Assembly: GCA_034416335.1 (NCBI GenBank)
Contig: DAOULV010000026.1
Location: 1 to 64,000 of the forward strand
Direction of reading: 5' to 3'
DNA: 64,000 nucleotides
Source: MGML01 sp034416335
GTDB taxonomy: Bacteria; Chloroflexota; Dehalococcoidia; Dehalococcoidales; UBA2162
In this document: positions 26,898 through 34,821 of the stretch, piece by piece
How positions within the stretch are numbered: the first letter of the stretch is position 1
How the letters are laid out: each line of letters opens with the position of its first letter
Position numbers and translations under genes: made by a program
The notes under the pieces: model-generated
Database searches by the model: none
What the model saw: only the letters and a program-made list of their open reading frames with translations
What the model was told of the DNA's origin: nothing

Positions 26898-28031
26898 ATG
26901 AAGCTTTCGTGTCTTCAGGAAAACCTGAATAAAGGATTGAGTATCGTAGGAAGGGCGGTTGCGACAAGAACGACGCTGCCGATAACGAGCAACGTACTGC
27001 TTACCGCGGAACAATCGCGGCTGAAACTGGTTGCCACGAACCTGGAAATGGCTATAAGTTACTGGATAGGGGCCAAGGTGGAAGAGGAAGGGACTATCAC
27101 CGTCCCGGCCCGTCTTCTTACCGAATTCGTCAACTCGCTTCCCAACGAGAATATCGATATAGAGCTTTCATCGCGGACCAAGACCCTCAGTCTTAAATGC
27201 GCCCGCTTCGAAGCGCGTATCAGCGGCGTGGATGCCAAGGACTTTCCCCCGATCCCGGATATAAACGAGGGCATCAAGACGAAACTGGACGTGGAAACAC
27301 TCGGTAACGGTATAAGCCACGTTGCCTTCGCAGCAGCTACCGAGGAATCGCGGCCGGTATTGACCGGCGTCGACGCCCGTTTCGATAACGACGTTCTGAC
27401 GCTGGCGGCTGCCGACGGTTTCCGGCTTGCGGTATACAAACTGAATCTCTCGGAATCGGTCAACCAGCAGGCGGAAGTAATTATCCCGGCCAGGACGCTG
27501 ACCGAGCTTAACCGGATGATGGCGGACGAAGAAGAGGGCGTGGATATTACCATCAACCCGAACAAGAGCCAGGCGCTTTTCCGGATGAAGAATACCGAAC
27601 TGGTGTCGCAGCTGGTGCAGGGGACGTTCCCGCAGTACGACCAGCTTATACCGCAGAGCCATTCCACGAGGGTGACCGTGGACGTCGCCGATTTCCTGAG
27701 AGCGACGAGGACGGCTTCGATATTCGCCCGCGACGGCAGCGGCATCGTCCGGCTGGTGGCGGCATCGGACGGCGACAGCGCTCAGGGCAAACTGACGATT
27801 TCCGCCCGTTCCGAGGAGATAGGCGACGACGTAGGCGAGATAGACGCCGCCGTGGAAGGCGAGGAGACAAAGATAGCTTTTAACGGCAAGTATCTTATAG
27901 ACGTCCTGGGAGTCCTCGATGAATCGCAGGTAATACTGGAGACGACCAATTCCTCCAGCCCCGGCGTTATCCGGCCCGTCGGCTCCGAAAACTACGTCCA
28001 CGTGGTAATGCCGATGTTTGTACAGTGGTAG
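26898..28031 (+). CDS. dnaN: DNA polymerase III beta subunit (sliding clamp)
   Basis: A 377-residue clamp with three similar domains. The N-terminal MKLSCLQENLNKGLSIVGRA and VATNLEMAI regions and the C-terminal YVHVVMPMFVQW are conserved; the end lies at the peptide-binding pocket used by polymerases and HolB-type loaders. It is not next to dnaA here, unlike the usual origin arrangement. Its final 21 bases recur 1.8 kb downstream, at the edge of an accessory segment. Confidence 0.95.
   Translation: MKLSCLQENLNKGLSIVGRAVATRTTLPITSNVLLTAEQSRLKLVATNLEMAISYWIGAKVEEEGTITVPARLLTEFVNSLPNENIDIELSSRTKTLSLKCARFEARISGVDAKDFPPIPDINEGIKTKLDVETLGNGISHVAFAAATEESRPVLTGVDARFDNDVLTLAAADGFRLAVYKLNLSESVNQQAEVIIPARTLTELNRMMADEEEGVDITINPNKSQALFRMKNTELVSQLVQGTFPQYDQLIPQSHSTRVTVDVADFLRATRTASIFARDGSGIVRLVAASDGDSAQGKLTISARSEEIGDDVGEIDAAVEGEETKIAFNGKYLIDVLGVLDESQVILETTNSSSPGVIRPVGSENYVHVVMPMFVQW
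28013..28031 (+). repeat. dnaN 3'-end sequence, first copy (possible attachment site)
   Basis: The last 20 or so bases of dnaN (ccgatgtttgtacagtggta and the final g) recur at 29853-29873 with one mismatch, and in a degraded form at about 32515-32533. Duplicated gene 3' ends flanking foreign DNA are what site-specific integration into a gene end leaves behind. Confidence 0.6.
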
Positions 28032-28058
28032 TTGAAATCAGTAATTGGTGATAATTAA

Positions 28059-28090
28059 CGAGGAGAGCAATAACTCTCCTCGTCTTGTTT
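28059..28090 (+). terminator. Terminator after dnaN
   Basis: A 9-bp stem (cgaggagag / ctctcctcg) with a 6-base loop is followed by TCTTGTTT. Confidence 0.75.
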
Positions 28091-28162
28091 CTGGATACCG
28101 GCTTCCGCCGGTATGGTACAATATAGGGGAATATTAAGAGTCTTGATATAAAGGAACAAATG

Positions 28163-28405
28163 ATGGCAGAATCAAAGGTTTTTCAAGTTATCCGAAATGG
28201 AATCGTATTTGAGTTGCAGTCAGAGCATGAGGGTGGATATACAATTACGGTTCCTTCATTACCGGGTTGTATTTCTTACGGGACTACTTTCGAGGATGCC
28301 ATAGAGATGATAAAAGATGCAATTACAGGATGGCTGGAAGTAGCAAAAGAAGAGGGAATCCCCGTTCCTACACAATTTGAAAAACTTCAACTGACTGCCA
28401 TCTAG
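28163..28405 (+). CDS. hicB: HicB-family antitoxin
   Basis: An 80-residue HicB-like protein with the partial RNase-H-like fold: GGYTITVPSLPGCISYG, then TFEDAIEMIKDAITGWLE. It lacks a C-terminal DNA-binding extension, so it is the short form. In type II HicAB systems it binds and silences HicA. It lies 8 bases upstream of hicA; this antitoxin-first order is the reverse of the commonest arrangement. Two ATGs are adjacent at the start; either could be used. Confidence 0.88.
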   Translation: MAESKVFQVIRNGIVFELQSEHEGGYTITVPSLPGCISYGTTFEDAIEMIKDAITGWLEVAKEEGIPVPTQFEKLQLTAI

Positions 28406-28413
28406 GTTTTATC

Positions 28414-28641
28414 GTGAGTAAGAAACTTCCGGTTCTCAAGCCCAGAGAAGTAATATCAGCATTGGAGAAAGCGGGTTTTGAGATAAAACGTCACACCGGA
28501 AGTCACGCAGTTTTATACAAACCGGGAATGCACCGCCCGATTACTGTTCCTGTCCACACCGGAGATATTCCACAGGGCACATTAAGGGCAATACTTCGCC
28601 ATGCAAATTTGACGATAGGCGAATTTACCAGCTTGTTATAA
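28414..28641 (+). CDS. hicA: HicA-family mRNA interferase toxin
   Basis: A 75-residue double-stranded-RNA-binding-like toxin: PVLKPREVISALEKAGFEI, then the catalytic-His motif KRHTGSHAVLYKPG, then the GTLRAILRHANLT helix. HicA cleaves mRNA independently of the ribosome. The start codon is GTG. It is the second gene of the hicBA pair located directly behind dnaN in a segment that appears to be inserted. Confidence 0.9.
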   Translation: MSKKLPVLKPREVISALEKAGFEIKRHTGSHAVLYKPGMHRPITVPVHTGDIPQGTLRAILRHANLTIGEFTSLL

Positions 28642-28859
28642 CTGGCTTTTTCGTTATTCTCCAAGACCACGTTGAGAACGGCTATACCCCACGTTATCGG
28701 CATGATTTCAGGTGATATATATGTGGATTTTTCTTGGTTTTCTTTTTAATCACACAGCTATTATATCATTTGTGTATTGACTTATTTGTGTTTACTGAAT
28801 TAGACTCAATTCCAAGCTAACCAATTATTTCAAGTTTGTTTCACTTAATTGGAGAATCA

Positions 28860-29309
28860 ATGGATACATTTAAAGTAACAGTTAAAAAAGCTAGCGATAT
28901 TGTTGTAGAATTTAATCTAATGAGTGATGAAGACTTAAGTAAATTCTCAACTACAGCTGGAGAAATAACCAACGTAAGAAGTCATTACGCAGTACCTGGA
29001 TATCTTTATGAGGAGCTTGGTGAAGCAAGTGTAAATCATCCCTGTGCCGGCAGCGCGTGTATGTTATTTCAAGACTCAAGTGGCAATAATTATTCTATTG
29101 ATGTAATTGTTTGTTATGATTACAATCCAAACCATTCTCATTTTGGCGGTGAAGTACATTGGAATATCGATAAACGATACATGAAAAATGGTACACAAAT
29201 TGCAAGATCAAAAAACTTCGCCGGACATCAAATTTCTGATAGTAAAGAAATTACTATCGAGAGTGATTACAACGGTAAAATCCATATTGATATTATCTCT
29301 CGTATATAA
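28860..29309 (+). CDS. Hypothetical protein, AT-rich islet
   Basis: A 149-residue protein with no family recognised. It is predicted to be mainly beta-strand, has a Cys-rich spot (HPCAGSACMLF) and a region HSHFGGEVHWNIDKR. No signal peptide or membrane segment is seen. The start used is the ATG at 28860, with GGAG 7 bases upstream; the frame opens 8 codons earlier. Base composition is much more AT-rich than the flanking dnaN, in line with acquisition. Confidence 0.6.
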   Translation: MDTFKVTVKKASDIVVEFNLMSDEDLSKFSTTAGEITNVRSHYAVPGYLYEELGEASVNHPCAGSACMLFQDSSGNNYSIDVIVCYDYNPNHSHFGGEVHWNIDKRYMKNGTQIARSKNFAGHQISDSKEITIESDYNGKIHIDIISRI

Positions 29310-29360
29310 TTCAACAAACTAATATTTTAACTTTCATGTTATATTACATCAACTCTAAAC

Positions 29361-29391
29361 TGAAACTGTATCATGTAGTTATAGGCATCAC
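29361..29391 (+). repeat. Islet repeat, diverged first copy
   Basis: tgaaactgtatcatgtagtt then ataggcatcac resembles the sequence at 29808-29854 and 32472-32520 (consensus caaacggtatcaantagcta then tacgcatcact). It is the least conserved of the three copies. Confidence 0.4.
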
Positions 29392-29424
29392 ATCCTTATA
29401 TAGGAATAAGAGGTTGGTAACTAA

Positions 29425-29766
29425 ATGAATTTTACTTTTAAATGCCATCACTGTGGAAAGCGTGGTTCACAACAAAACACATCTGTGAAACCATTTGTAT
29501 TTGCATATTGGTACACAGAGCAAAATGGATTACAACATGGTTGCCTTTACTGTAGGTCATGTGGGGCTGTGCATGATACAGTGGGTACATTATTAGGTGG
29601 TATTAAACTACTTTTCGGTAGATTCCCTTCTAAAGTAGTTTCTTCATTTACATCTGATGTCTTTCAGCAAAGAGTCTATAACGGTGATGTCGATATAATT
29701 CCAAGAGTTGTTGCACAGGCAATGATAGAAGATAAAAGAATATCATCTGATTGGTATGTAGGGTAA
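29425..29766 (+). CDS. Hypothetical zinc-ribbon protein, AT-rich islet
   Basis: A 113-residue protein with two Cys pairs, CHHCGKRG near residue 6 and YCRSCGAVHD near residue 44. These together could bind one zinc as a treble-clef or ribbon. The rest shows no recognised domain. No good homologue family is recognised. The gene is AT-rich and lies in the same probable inserted segment as hicBA. Confidence 0.6.
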   Translation: MNFTFKCHHCGKRGSQQNTSVKPFVFAYWYTEQNGLQHGCLYCRSCGAVHDTVGTLLGGIKLLFGRFPSKVVSSFTSDVFQQRVYNGDVDIIPRVVAQAMIEDKRISSDWYVG

Positions 29767-29807
29767 TACCAACTACATTGATTTACGAAATACACGAAAC
29801 AACAAAC

Positions 29808-29873
29808 TCAAACGGTATCAAATAGCTATACGCATCACTGGACAATGATCCCGATGTTTGTCCAGTGGTAGAT
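29808..29873 (+). repeat. Islet repeat fused to a second copy of the dnaN 3' end
   Basis: The block starts tcaaacggtatcaaatagct, continues with atacgcatcactgg, and ends with ccgatgtttgtccagtggta plus g. The last 21 bases match the dnaN terminus with one mismatch. The first 47 bases match 32472-32520 with about four mismatches. It marks the right edge of the hicBA segment. Confidence 0.65.
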
Positions 29874-29904
29874 AAATTCTAAGTTCGAATAATTATATAA
29901 CTGA

Positions 29905-29931
29905 AAGGCACTCCAATTATTGGAGTGCCTT
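29905..29931. terminator. Hairpin terminator
   Basis: A 12-bp perfect stem (aaggcactccaa / ttggagtgcctt) with a 3-base loop follows the second dnaN-end copy. It may be the original dnaN terminator, displaced by the inserted segment. Confidence 0.6.
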
Positions 29932-30001
29932 AATGGTCTATAAGTTTGTCCCATCCTTTTCCTGACCTTCTGTTGATACACGTAATATATAGCTGCTTTC
30001 A

Positions 30002-30613
30002 TTAATTACCTCTTCTTCTCATTTTTCTGATTTCACTATAATCGTATCTACCAGTCAAACATATTAATTCTTTAAGTAGTTCGGCTTGATTGCATTTTTT
30101 TGTACTTCTACAAATTAAAACTCCAAATGGATTTTGCTCTCTATCTTCAATAGATACATATTTCACCAAATTCACTTCTTCTAATGAATACTTATCCTTT
30201 GTTCCTCGGCCTGTAAGATCTCTCCCGCATAGAAAACAACTGTCAGTATATGCCGTACTCCTATCTTGAATAAGTGGTTTTCTCCAGTTGCTTGAATTAC
30301 ATTTCGGGCATCTCTTTCTTTTACGCTTTGGCTTGTCAATCCATTCATGTCCGCATCTTAGACATTTTGATACTGTTCGGTTAACGTGTTCCCACGATAT
30401 AGAATCACAATTTGGACATCTCTTTATTATTTTACCCATATTTTCTATCCATATATCTTTACATACCCTACATCTTATAACTGCTTTTTCAGTGCTACCA
30501 AATTTTTCTTTATGATTGTAAGGTAACTTACAGTTAGGACAAACCTTTGATATTTTTTCTGATCTGCTTATCCATTCATGTTTACAATTTGGACATTCTA
30601 ACATAATAATCAT
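30002..30613 (-). CDS. Tandem zinc-ribbon protein
   Basis: A 203-residue protein made of repeated Cys-x2-Cys pairs: ECPNCKHEW, VCPNCKLPY, RCRVCKDIW, RCPNCDSIS, KCLRCGHEW, RCPKCNSSNW, then FLCGRD and ICRSTKKCNQ. This gives three tandem zinc ribbons plus a fourth divergent one. Such repeats resemble zinc-ribbon (treble-clef) domains found in HNH-type and phage or restriction-linked proteins. No catalytic motif is visible. It is AT-rich, without a clear ribosome site, and belongs to the accessory islet. Confidence 0.65.
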   Translation of the reverse strand: MIIMLECPNCKHEWISRSEKISKVCPNCKLPYNHKEKFGSTEKAVIRCRVCKDIWIENMGKIIKRCPNCDSISWEHVNRTVSKCLRCGHEWIDKPKRKRKRCPKCNSSNWRKPLIQDRSTAYTDSCFLCGRDLTGRGTKDKYSLEEVNLVKYVSIEDREQNPFGVLICRSTKKCNQAELLKELICLTGRYDYSEIRKMRRRGN

Positions 30614-30772
30614 AGTCTTTTTATATTCTTATGATTATTATTTTGTCAATGTCTTTTTCGTAAGTATCGTTTTCCGACGTCCTGCTAGTACGGTAGTTTA
30701 TAATATTTGATTAAAAACAAAACGGCATAGTATCATCGATAAAATTAGAGTACTGTTATATAAGGCGGAAAT

Positions 30773-31585
30773 ATGCTATCAGAACGGTCAGACAATCTGG
30801 AATATACCAAAATACAATATCGTGATTCGTCTAACCTGGTCACCCGGGTTCAGTTCCATGATCGATTTAGTGTTAACAGGTACGGGTGGATTCCATGGGT
30901 ATTCGACCGGTTACATTTACAGGCAGACAGCAAAATTCTTGAATTAGGCTGTGGAGGAGGTGGTCTGTGGACGCGAAATATGGACCGTATCGCCGATAAT
31001 TGCGAGATACTGCTCACTGATCACACAGAGGGGATGGTCCGGGATGCCCGGCAAAACCTGGCCGGAAACAGTATGTTTGAGTTCAGAATATTAGATTCAA
31101 ACGACAGACCACTACCCTTTGCCGATACCGCTTTCGATATGGTAATCGCGAACCATATGGTCAACTATATATCCGACCGACAGGGTCTGTTTTCTGATGT
31201 CGTTCGAATATTGAAACCGAACGGTCGATTTTACACATCCACAATTGGCAAACAGCACAATGCTGAAATCAAGGATTTGCTGACTGAATTCGATCCTGAG
31301 TTTGGTGCTTCCTGGCAAAACATGTCGGATTCGTTTAGTCTTGAAAACGGCATGCCTCAACTCTCACCCTGGTTCTCAACAATAAATCTACATCGATATG
31401 AGGATGCTTTCGAGGTAACGGAAGTTGAGCCGTTGGCCGGATATATCTTATCAGGCGATAAGATCGACTGGGGAGAAGATAAACTGAACGGATTGAAAGC
31501 ACTTATAAAACAAAAGATAGAAACACAGGGTGGTGTTTTTCACATAGCTAAAGATTCGGGTATTTTTGAATGTGTCCGGGTATAG
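30773..31585 (+). CDS. Class I SAM-dependent methyltransferase
   Basis: A 270-residue methyltransferase. AdoMet motif I is ILELGCGGGGLWTRN, followed by LLTDHTEGMV and a VIANHMVNYI motif III region. A C-terminal helical part (residues 190-270) may give substrate specificity. The substrate is unknown. The next gene, a VOC protein, is 38 bases downstream on the same strand and may be cotranscribed. Both lie in the second half of the accessory islet. Confidence 0.85.
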   Translation: MLSERSDNLEYTKIQYRDSSNLVTRVQFHDRFSVNRYGWIPWVFDRLHLQADSKILELGCGGGGLWTRNMDRIADNCEILLTDHTEGMVRDARQNLAGNSMFEFRILDSNDRPLPFADTAFDMVIANHMVNYISDRQGLFSDVVRILKPNGRFYTSTIGKQHNAEIKDLLTEFDPEFGASWQNMSDSFSLENGMPQLSPWFSTINLHRYEDAFEVTEVEPLAGYILSGDKIDWGEDKLNGLKALIKQKIETQGGVFHIAKDSGIFECVRV

Positions 31586-31623
31586 CTGCATCTGATTTAT
31601 TTTATTGAAAGCGGGGAGCTAGT

Positions 31624-32397
31624 ATGACGCTAAATTTAACCATCGGCAGCTTCATGATTGACTGTGCGAACGCCGAGCGCGCCCATAACTTCTACGCCAA
31701 CCTTATGGGTTGGGAGAAGACAGTCGCATTTGATCACCTTGCGCTCAAGACTGACAGTGGTATGACGATTCTGTTTGCGGCAACCAATACGTATGTACCT
31801 CCAGTGTGGCCTGAAGAACCGGGCGAACAGCAGAAACAAATGCACCTGGATTTTACGGTGGACGATTTACCGTCTGCTGTGGATGAAGCCATCCGTCTTG
31901 GCGCGGTCAAAACGGTCGACCAATACGGGGGCGAGTATTGGGTCACGATGCTTGATTCAGAAGGGCATCCGTTTTGCCTGTGCCAACGGCAGAGCGATTC
32001 CGAATTTGAATTATATTTTAAAAAGAAGGGATTTTGTATGATTCCGAACCCTTCTATCAATATCGATTGCGAAAAAATTGAAATTCTTCGCGAATTTTAC
32101 GCTCAATTAACAGGCTGGGATCAGAATTTTCATTGGTCAGCGTTAGTGACCGATAATGGGCTGGTTGTTCATTTTATGGGATGTGACTACGACTTAGTTC
32201 CACCCGAGTGGCCGGAAGAACCCAGCAAGCAGCAAAAACAAATGCACTTCGATTTTCAGGTGAATGATTTGCAGTCAGCAGTTGAAGAAGCCATCAGTTT
32301 GGGCGCGATAAAACCTGCTCGGCAGTATGGCGGTAAACAGTGGGTAACATTGCTTGACCTTGAGGGGCATCCGTTTTGCTTATGCAGCAGTAAATAA
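31624..32397 (+). CDS. VOC-family (glyoxalase/bleomycin-resistance fold) protein, two domains
   Basis: A 257-residue protein with two similar halves of about 120 residues. Both contain YWVTMLDSEGHPFCLC or QWVTLLDLEGHPFCLC endings, and DDLPSAVDEAIRLGAV or NDLQSAVEEAISLGAI helices. The fold is used by glyoxalases, ring-cleaving dioxygenases and resistance proteins. Each half begins like a typical betaalphabetabetabeta module (IDCANAERAHNFYANLMGWE). Its ligand or activity cannot be told. GGGGAG precedes the ATG. Confidence 0.85.
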   Translation: MTLNLTIGSFMIDCANAERAHNFYANLMGWEKTVAFDHLALKTDSGMTILFAATNTYVPPVWPEEPGEQQKQMHLDFTVDDLPSAVDEAIRLGAVKTVDQYGGEYWVTMLDSEGHPFCLCQRQSDSEFELYFKKKGFCMIPNPSINIDCEKIEILREFYAQLTGWDQNFHWSALVTDNGLVVHFMGCDYDLVPPEWPEEPSKQQKQMHFDFQVNDLQSAVEEAISLGAIKPARQYGGKQWVTLLDLEGHPFCLCSSK

Positions 32398-32471
32398 GCA
32401 TTTTCTGTGAAGAAATCTCAGGATAGCAAGCATAGGAAGAGGCCCCAAGAATACTCACTTATATTAAAAAT

Positions 32472-32533
32472 TCAAACGGTATCAAGTAGCTATACGCATC
32501 ACTGAGCAATCATCCCGATGACATACAGTGAAT
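32472..32533 (+). repeat. Islet repeat, third copy with degraded dnaN-end
   Basis: tcaaacggtatcaagtagct, then atacgcatcactg, then atcccgatgacatacagtga. It matches the block at 29808 closely, then diverges within the dnaN-end part. It marks the likely right border of the accessory islet, in the gap after the VOC gene. Confidence 0.5.
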
Positions 32534-32617
32534 ACCGGGGCTCTCTATAAATCATGTCCTTTTTCTGTTATAACAATATTATCTATAAAGATATGATCAT
32601 TGGTAACCAGGTGAGAT

Positions 32618-33007
32618 GTGAATTTTCGAGCTTTGTCAGTAACTAAACCATACGGGCAATTTGTCAGTATTGGTAAGAAAACAATTGAAGTAAGAAAATG
32701 GCATCCCGATGATGTCCTGCCTATTACTAACCTTGTGATAGTTGAGAATGCTATCAAGTTAAGTAGTTCGATACAACCATATGATCCAGACGGGTATATT
32801 GTAGCAATGGTTGATGTAACCAATATCAGGAGTTGGGAAAAGAAGGATTTAGATTCTTCGTGCAGCACTTTTTTTGAAGACGGGTGGTTGGCCTGGGAAC
32901 TTGAAAACATTCGAAAAATAGTTTATCCATTGAAGGTACCGGCAAGATTGAGAATATATGATATTGATCTTGATAGTAACTTGCTCGAGATAGAAACTCT
33001 TCGTTAA
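32618..33007 (+). CDS. ASCH-domain protein
   Basis: A 129-residue beta-barrel protein. RALSVTKPYGQFVSIGKKTI and EVRKW match the ASCH start, followed by the GYIVAMVDVTNI strand and a C-terminal GWLAWELENI region. ASCH domains are PUA-like and probably bind RNA; some deacetylate modified cytidine. The start is a GTG with AGGTGAG closely upstream, so its exact position is uncertain. It is a single gene at the edge of the accessory islet. Confidence 0.75.
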   Translation: MNFRALSVTKPYGQFVSIGKKTIEVRKWHPDDVLPITNLVIVENAIKLSSSIQPYDPDGYIVAMVDVTNIRSWEKKDLDSSCSTFFEDGWLAWELENIRKIVYPLKVPARLRIYDIDLDSNLLEIETLR

Positions 33008-33187
33008 CAGAAATTTGTAGCATTAGCAAATAACTGCCCCTGGTTATTAGTACATCATGCTGAGCTAATAATACGCATGATATGGCAGACATCCCGGAGT
33101 TTGTATTTCGGAGGCTATTGAGTTACTTTCCGGCTTATACGAACGTAATCGATTTCAAACTTCGGGTCAAACGTATATAATAGAATT

Positions 33188-34126
33188 ATGGCAAGTACGC
33201 AAGAATCTCATCAACACAACATTCACAGCCACATCAACGAAAAGGCTGATAAACCTCTGAAACTGACGCTTGTAATTGTCGCGGTGATTATGATAGCCGA
33301 GGTCGTCGGCGGAATATTGAGCAACAGTCTGGCGCTTATCGGTGATGCCGGACATATGCTGACCGACGCCCTGGCCCTAGGACTGAGTCTCGCAGCTATT
33401 ACGCTTGCCAGACGTCCCGCCACATTGAAAAAGACTTACGGGTATCATCGTGCCGAAATCCTGGCAGCATTAATTAACGGTACGGTATTAGTTTTAATTT
33501 CGGTTTATATTTTTTATGAAGCGTACCAGAGATTTTCAGAACCACCGGCTGTCAACACCTCTCTGATGTTAATTATTGCCATTATAGGGTTGATAACAAA
33601 CCTGATAGGAATGCTGGTGCTAAGACGGGCGAGCCATTCAAGCCTGAATGTCAGGGCTGCGTTCTGGCATATTATCGGAGATACGATTTCGTCACTGGGG
33701 GTAATAATTGCCGGTCTGATTATACTGGCAACCGGCTGGTATATCGTCGATGCTATCGTTTCCGTGCTCATCGGAATAATCATCCTCTGGGGTGCGGTCC
33801 GCATAGTCAGGGAAGCGGCGGATATTCTCCTTGAATCGGTCCCGAAACATATTCAGATGAACGACGTTATCGAAGCTGTTAAAAGCGTCCAGGGTGTAAG
33901 GGAAATGCACGATATCCATATCTGGACTATCACTTCCGGCATTTACGCTCTGAGTGCTCATTTGCTGATTGAAGACCAGATGGTTAGTCAGAGTTCGGAA
34001 ATCGTTGCCGATGTAAATCAGGTTTTAAAAGAAAAACTGGATATTACACATACAACTATTCAGCCGGAATGCGATTCCTGTTCCACCGGTCTTGTCTGCA
34101 GCTTTTCATCGTTAAAGCAATCGTAA
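33188..34126 (+). CDS. Cation diffusion facilitator (Zn/Co/Cd efflux, CzcD-like)
   Basis: A 312-residue CDF transporter. A His-rich N-terminus (SHQHNIHSHINE) is followed by six membrane helices and a cytoplasmic C-terminal domain (about 210-312). Metal-site motifs are intact: HMLTD in GDAGHMLTDALA (helix 2) and HIIGD in AAFWHIIGDTISS (helix 5). It exports divalent metals such as Zn2+ in exchange for protons. The C-terminus has a CDSCSTG cysteine pair that could also bind metal. Confidence 0.93.
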   Translation: MASTQESHQHNIHSHINEKADKPLKLTLVIVAVIMIAEVVGGILSNSLALIGDAGHMLTDALALGLSLAAITLARRPATLKKTYGYHRAEILAALINGTVLVLISVYIFYEAYQRFSEPPAVNTSLMLIIAIIGLITNLIGMLVLRRASHSSLNVRAAFWHIIGDTISSLGVIIAGLIILATGWYIVDAIVSVLIGIIILWGAVRIVREAADILLESVPKHIQMNDVIEAVKSVQGVREMHDIHIWTITSGIYALSAHLLIEDQMVSQSSEIVADVNQVLKEKLDITHTTIQPECDSCSTGLVCSFSSLKQS

Positions 34127-34142
34127 ATGTAAAACGAATCCT

Positions 34143-34511
34143 CTAAATTGAGATTACCTTTCCGGCATTCAGTAAAATACCGGTTATATCCCTCATATTC
34201 GACGCTTTTCCAACGGAAATTGATTCGGCAATCCCCAGGCGTGACAGGCAGGTCCCGCAAGCCAGGATGTCCACTCCCAGTTCTTCAAGGTGTTTGAGTT
34301 CTCCGAAAGCCAGCGAGTCTTCTTTTACCAGCTTGACTCCGTTATTCATCATTATTATTATATCCGGTCTGTTGACGTGCCCGCCCACTTCGTGGAGGAA
34401 CTTCTCCATCAGGAGATTTCCCAGCTCGATATTTTCACCTCTTCCAACGATATCCGAGCTTATAAAAAGAACAATATTATATTTTGCATCGGTATCAGAA
34501 CTAGCTGTCAT
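34143..34511 (-). CDS. DsrE-like protein resembling the C-terminal domain of YedF
   Basis: A 122-residue DsrE/F-fold protein. The order IVLFISSDIVGRGENIELGN, then IIIMMNNGVKLV, then ILACGTCLSRLGI, then VGKASNMRDI is typical of the C-terminal half of YedF, a sulfurtransferase-like protein placed with selenium-metabolism genes. The usual N-terminal TusA-like domain is absent. The CGTC pair could carry sulfur or selenium as persulfide or perselenide. It is convergent with the CDF gene. The window also encodes a selenoprotein MsrA at 54.4 kb, so a role in selenium handling is possible but unproven. Confidence 0.75.
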   Translation of the reverse strand: MTASSDTDAKYNIVLFISSDIVGRGENIELGNLLMEKFLHEVGGHVNRPDIIIMMNNGVKLVKEDSLAFGELKHLEELGVDILACGTCLSRLGIAESISVGKASNMRDITGILLNAGKVISI

Positions 34512-34763
34512 TTAATTCTTCTCCTTTGAATCCCGGGAACATTACTTTTCCTGGTCATTTTTAATATTAGCGCCGAACACAGCCGTAATTATCCCTCTCA
34601 TGTTTTGAACAGGGTGATGCCGGATGTCAGATTAATACCGCTGAACGATAATTCGATAATATTTCTACTATTTTTTACCGGCCATTGTCAATTAATATTT
34701 ATTGATATTATAAGTATTAATTATATCATGACCTATTGTCCGGCATCCGTAACTGGTTGAAAT

Positions 34764-34796
34764 AATAAAAAGGGAGAGTATTAGTACTCTCCCTTT
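34764..34796 (-). terminator. Terminator after the UroD-family gene
   Basis: A 12-bp stem (aaagggagagta / tactctcccttt) with a TTAG loop is followed by TTTTTA on the minus strand. It lies within a 310-base gap that otherwise holds only AT-rich sequence. Confidence 0.85.
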
Positions 34797-34821
34797 ACGG
34801 ATTTATGGTATAGCACGATAA

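Noticed and set aside
26180..28001. Long antisense frames over rdgB and dnaN
   Set aside because: They arise from GC-biased third codon positions of the real genes and show no family features.
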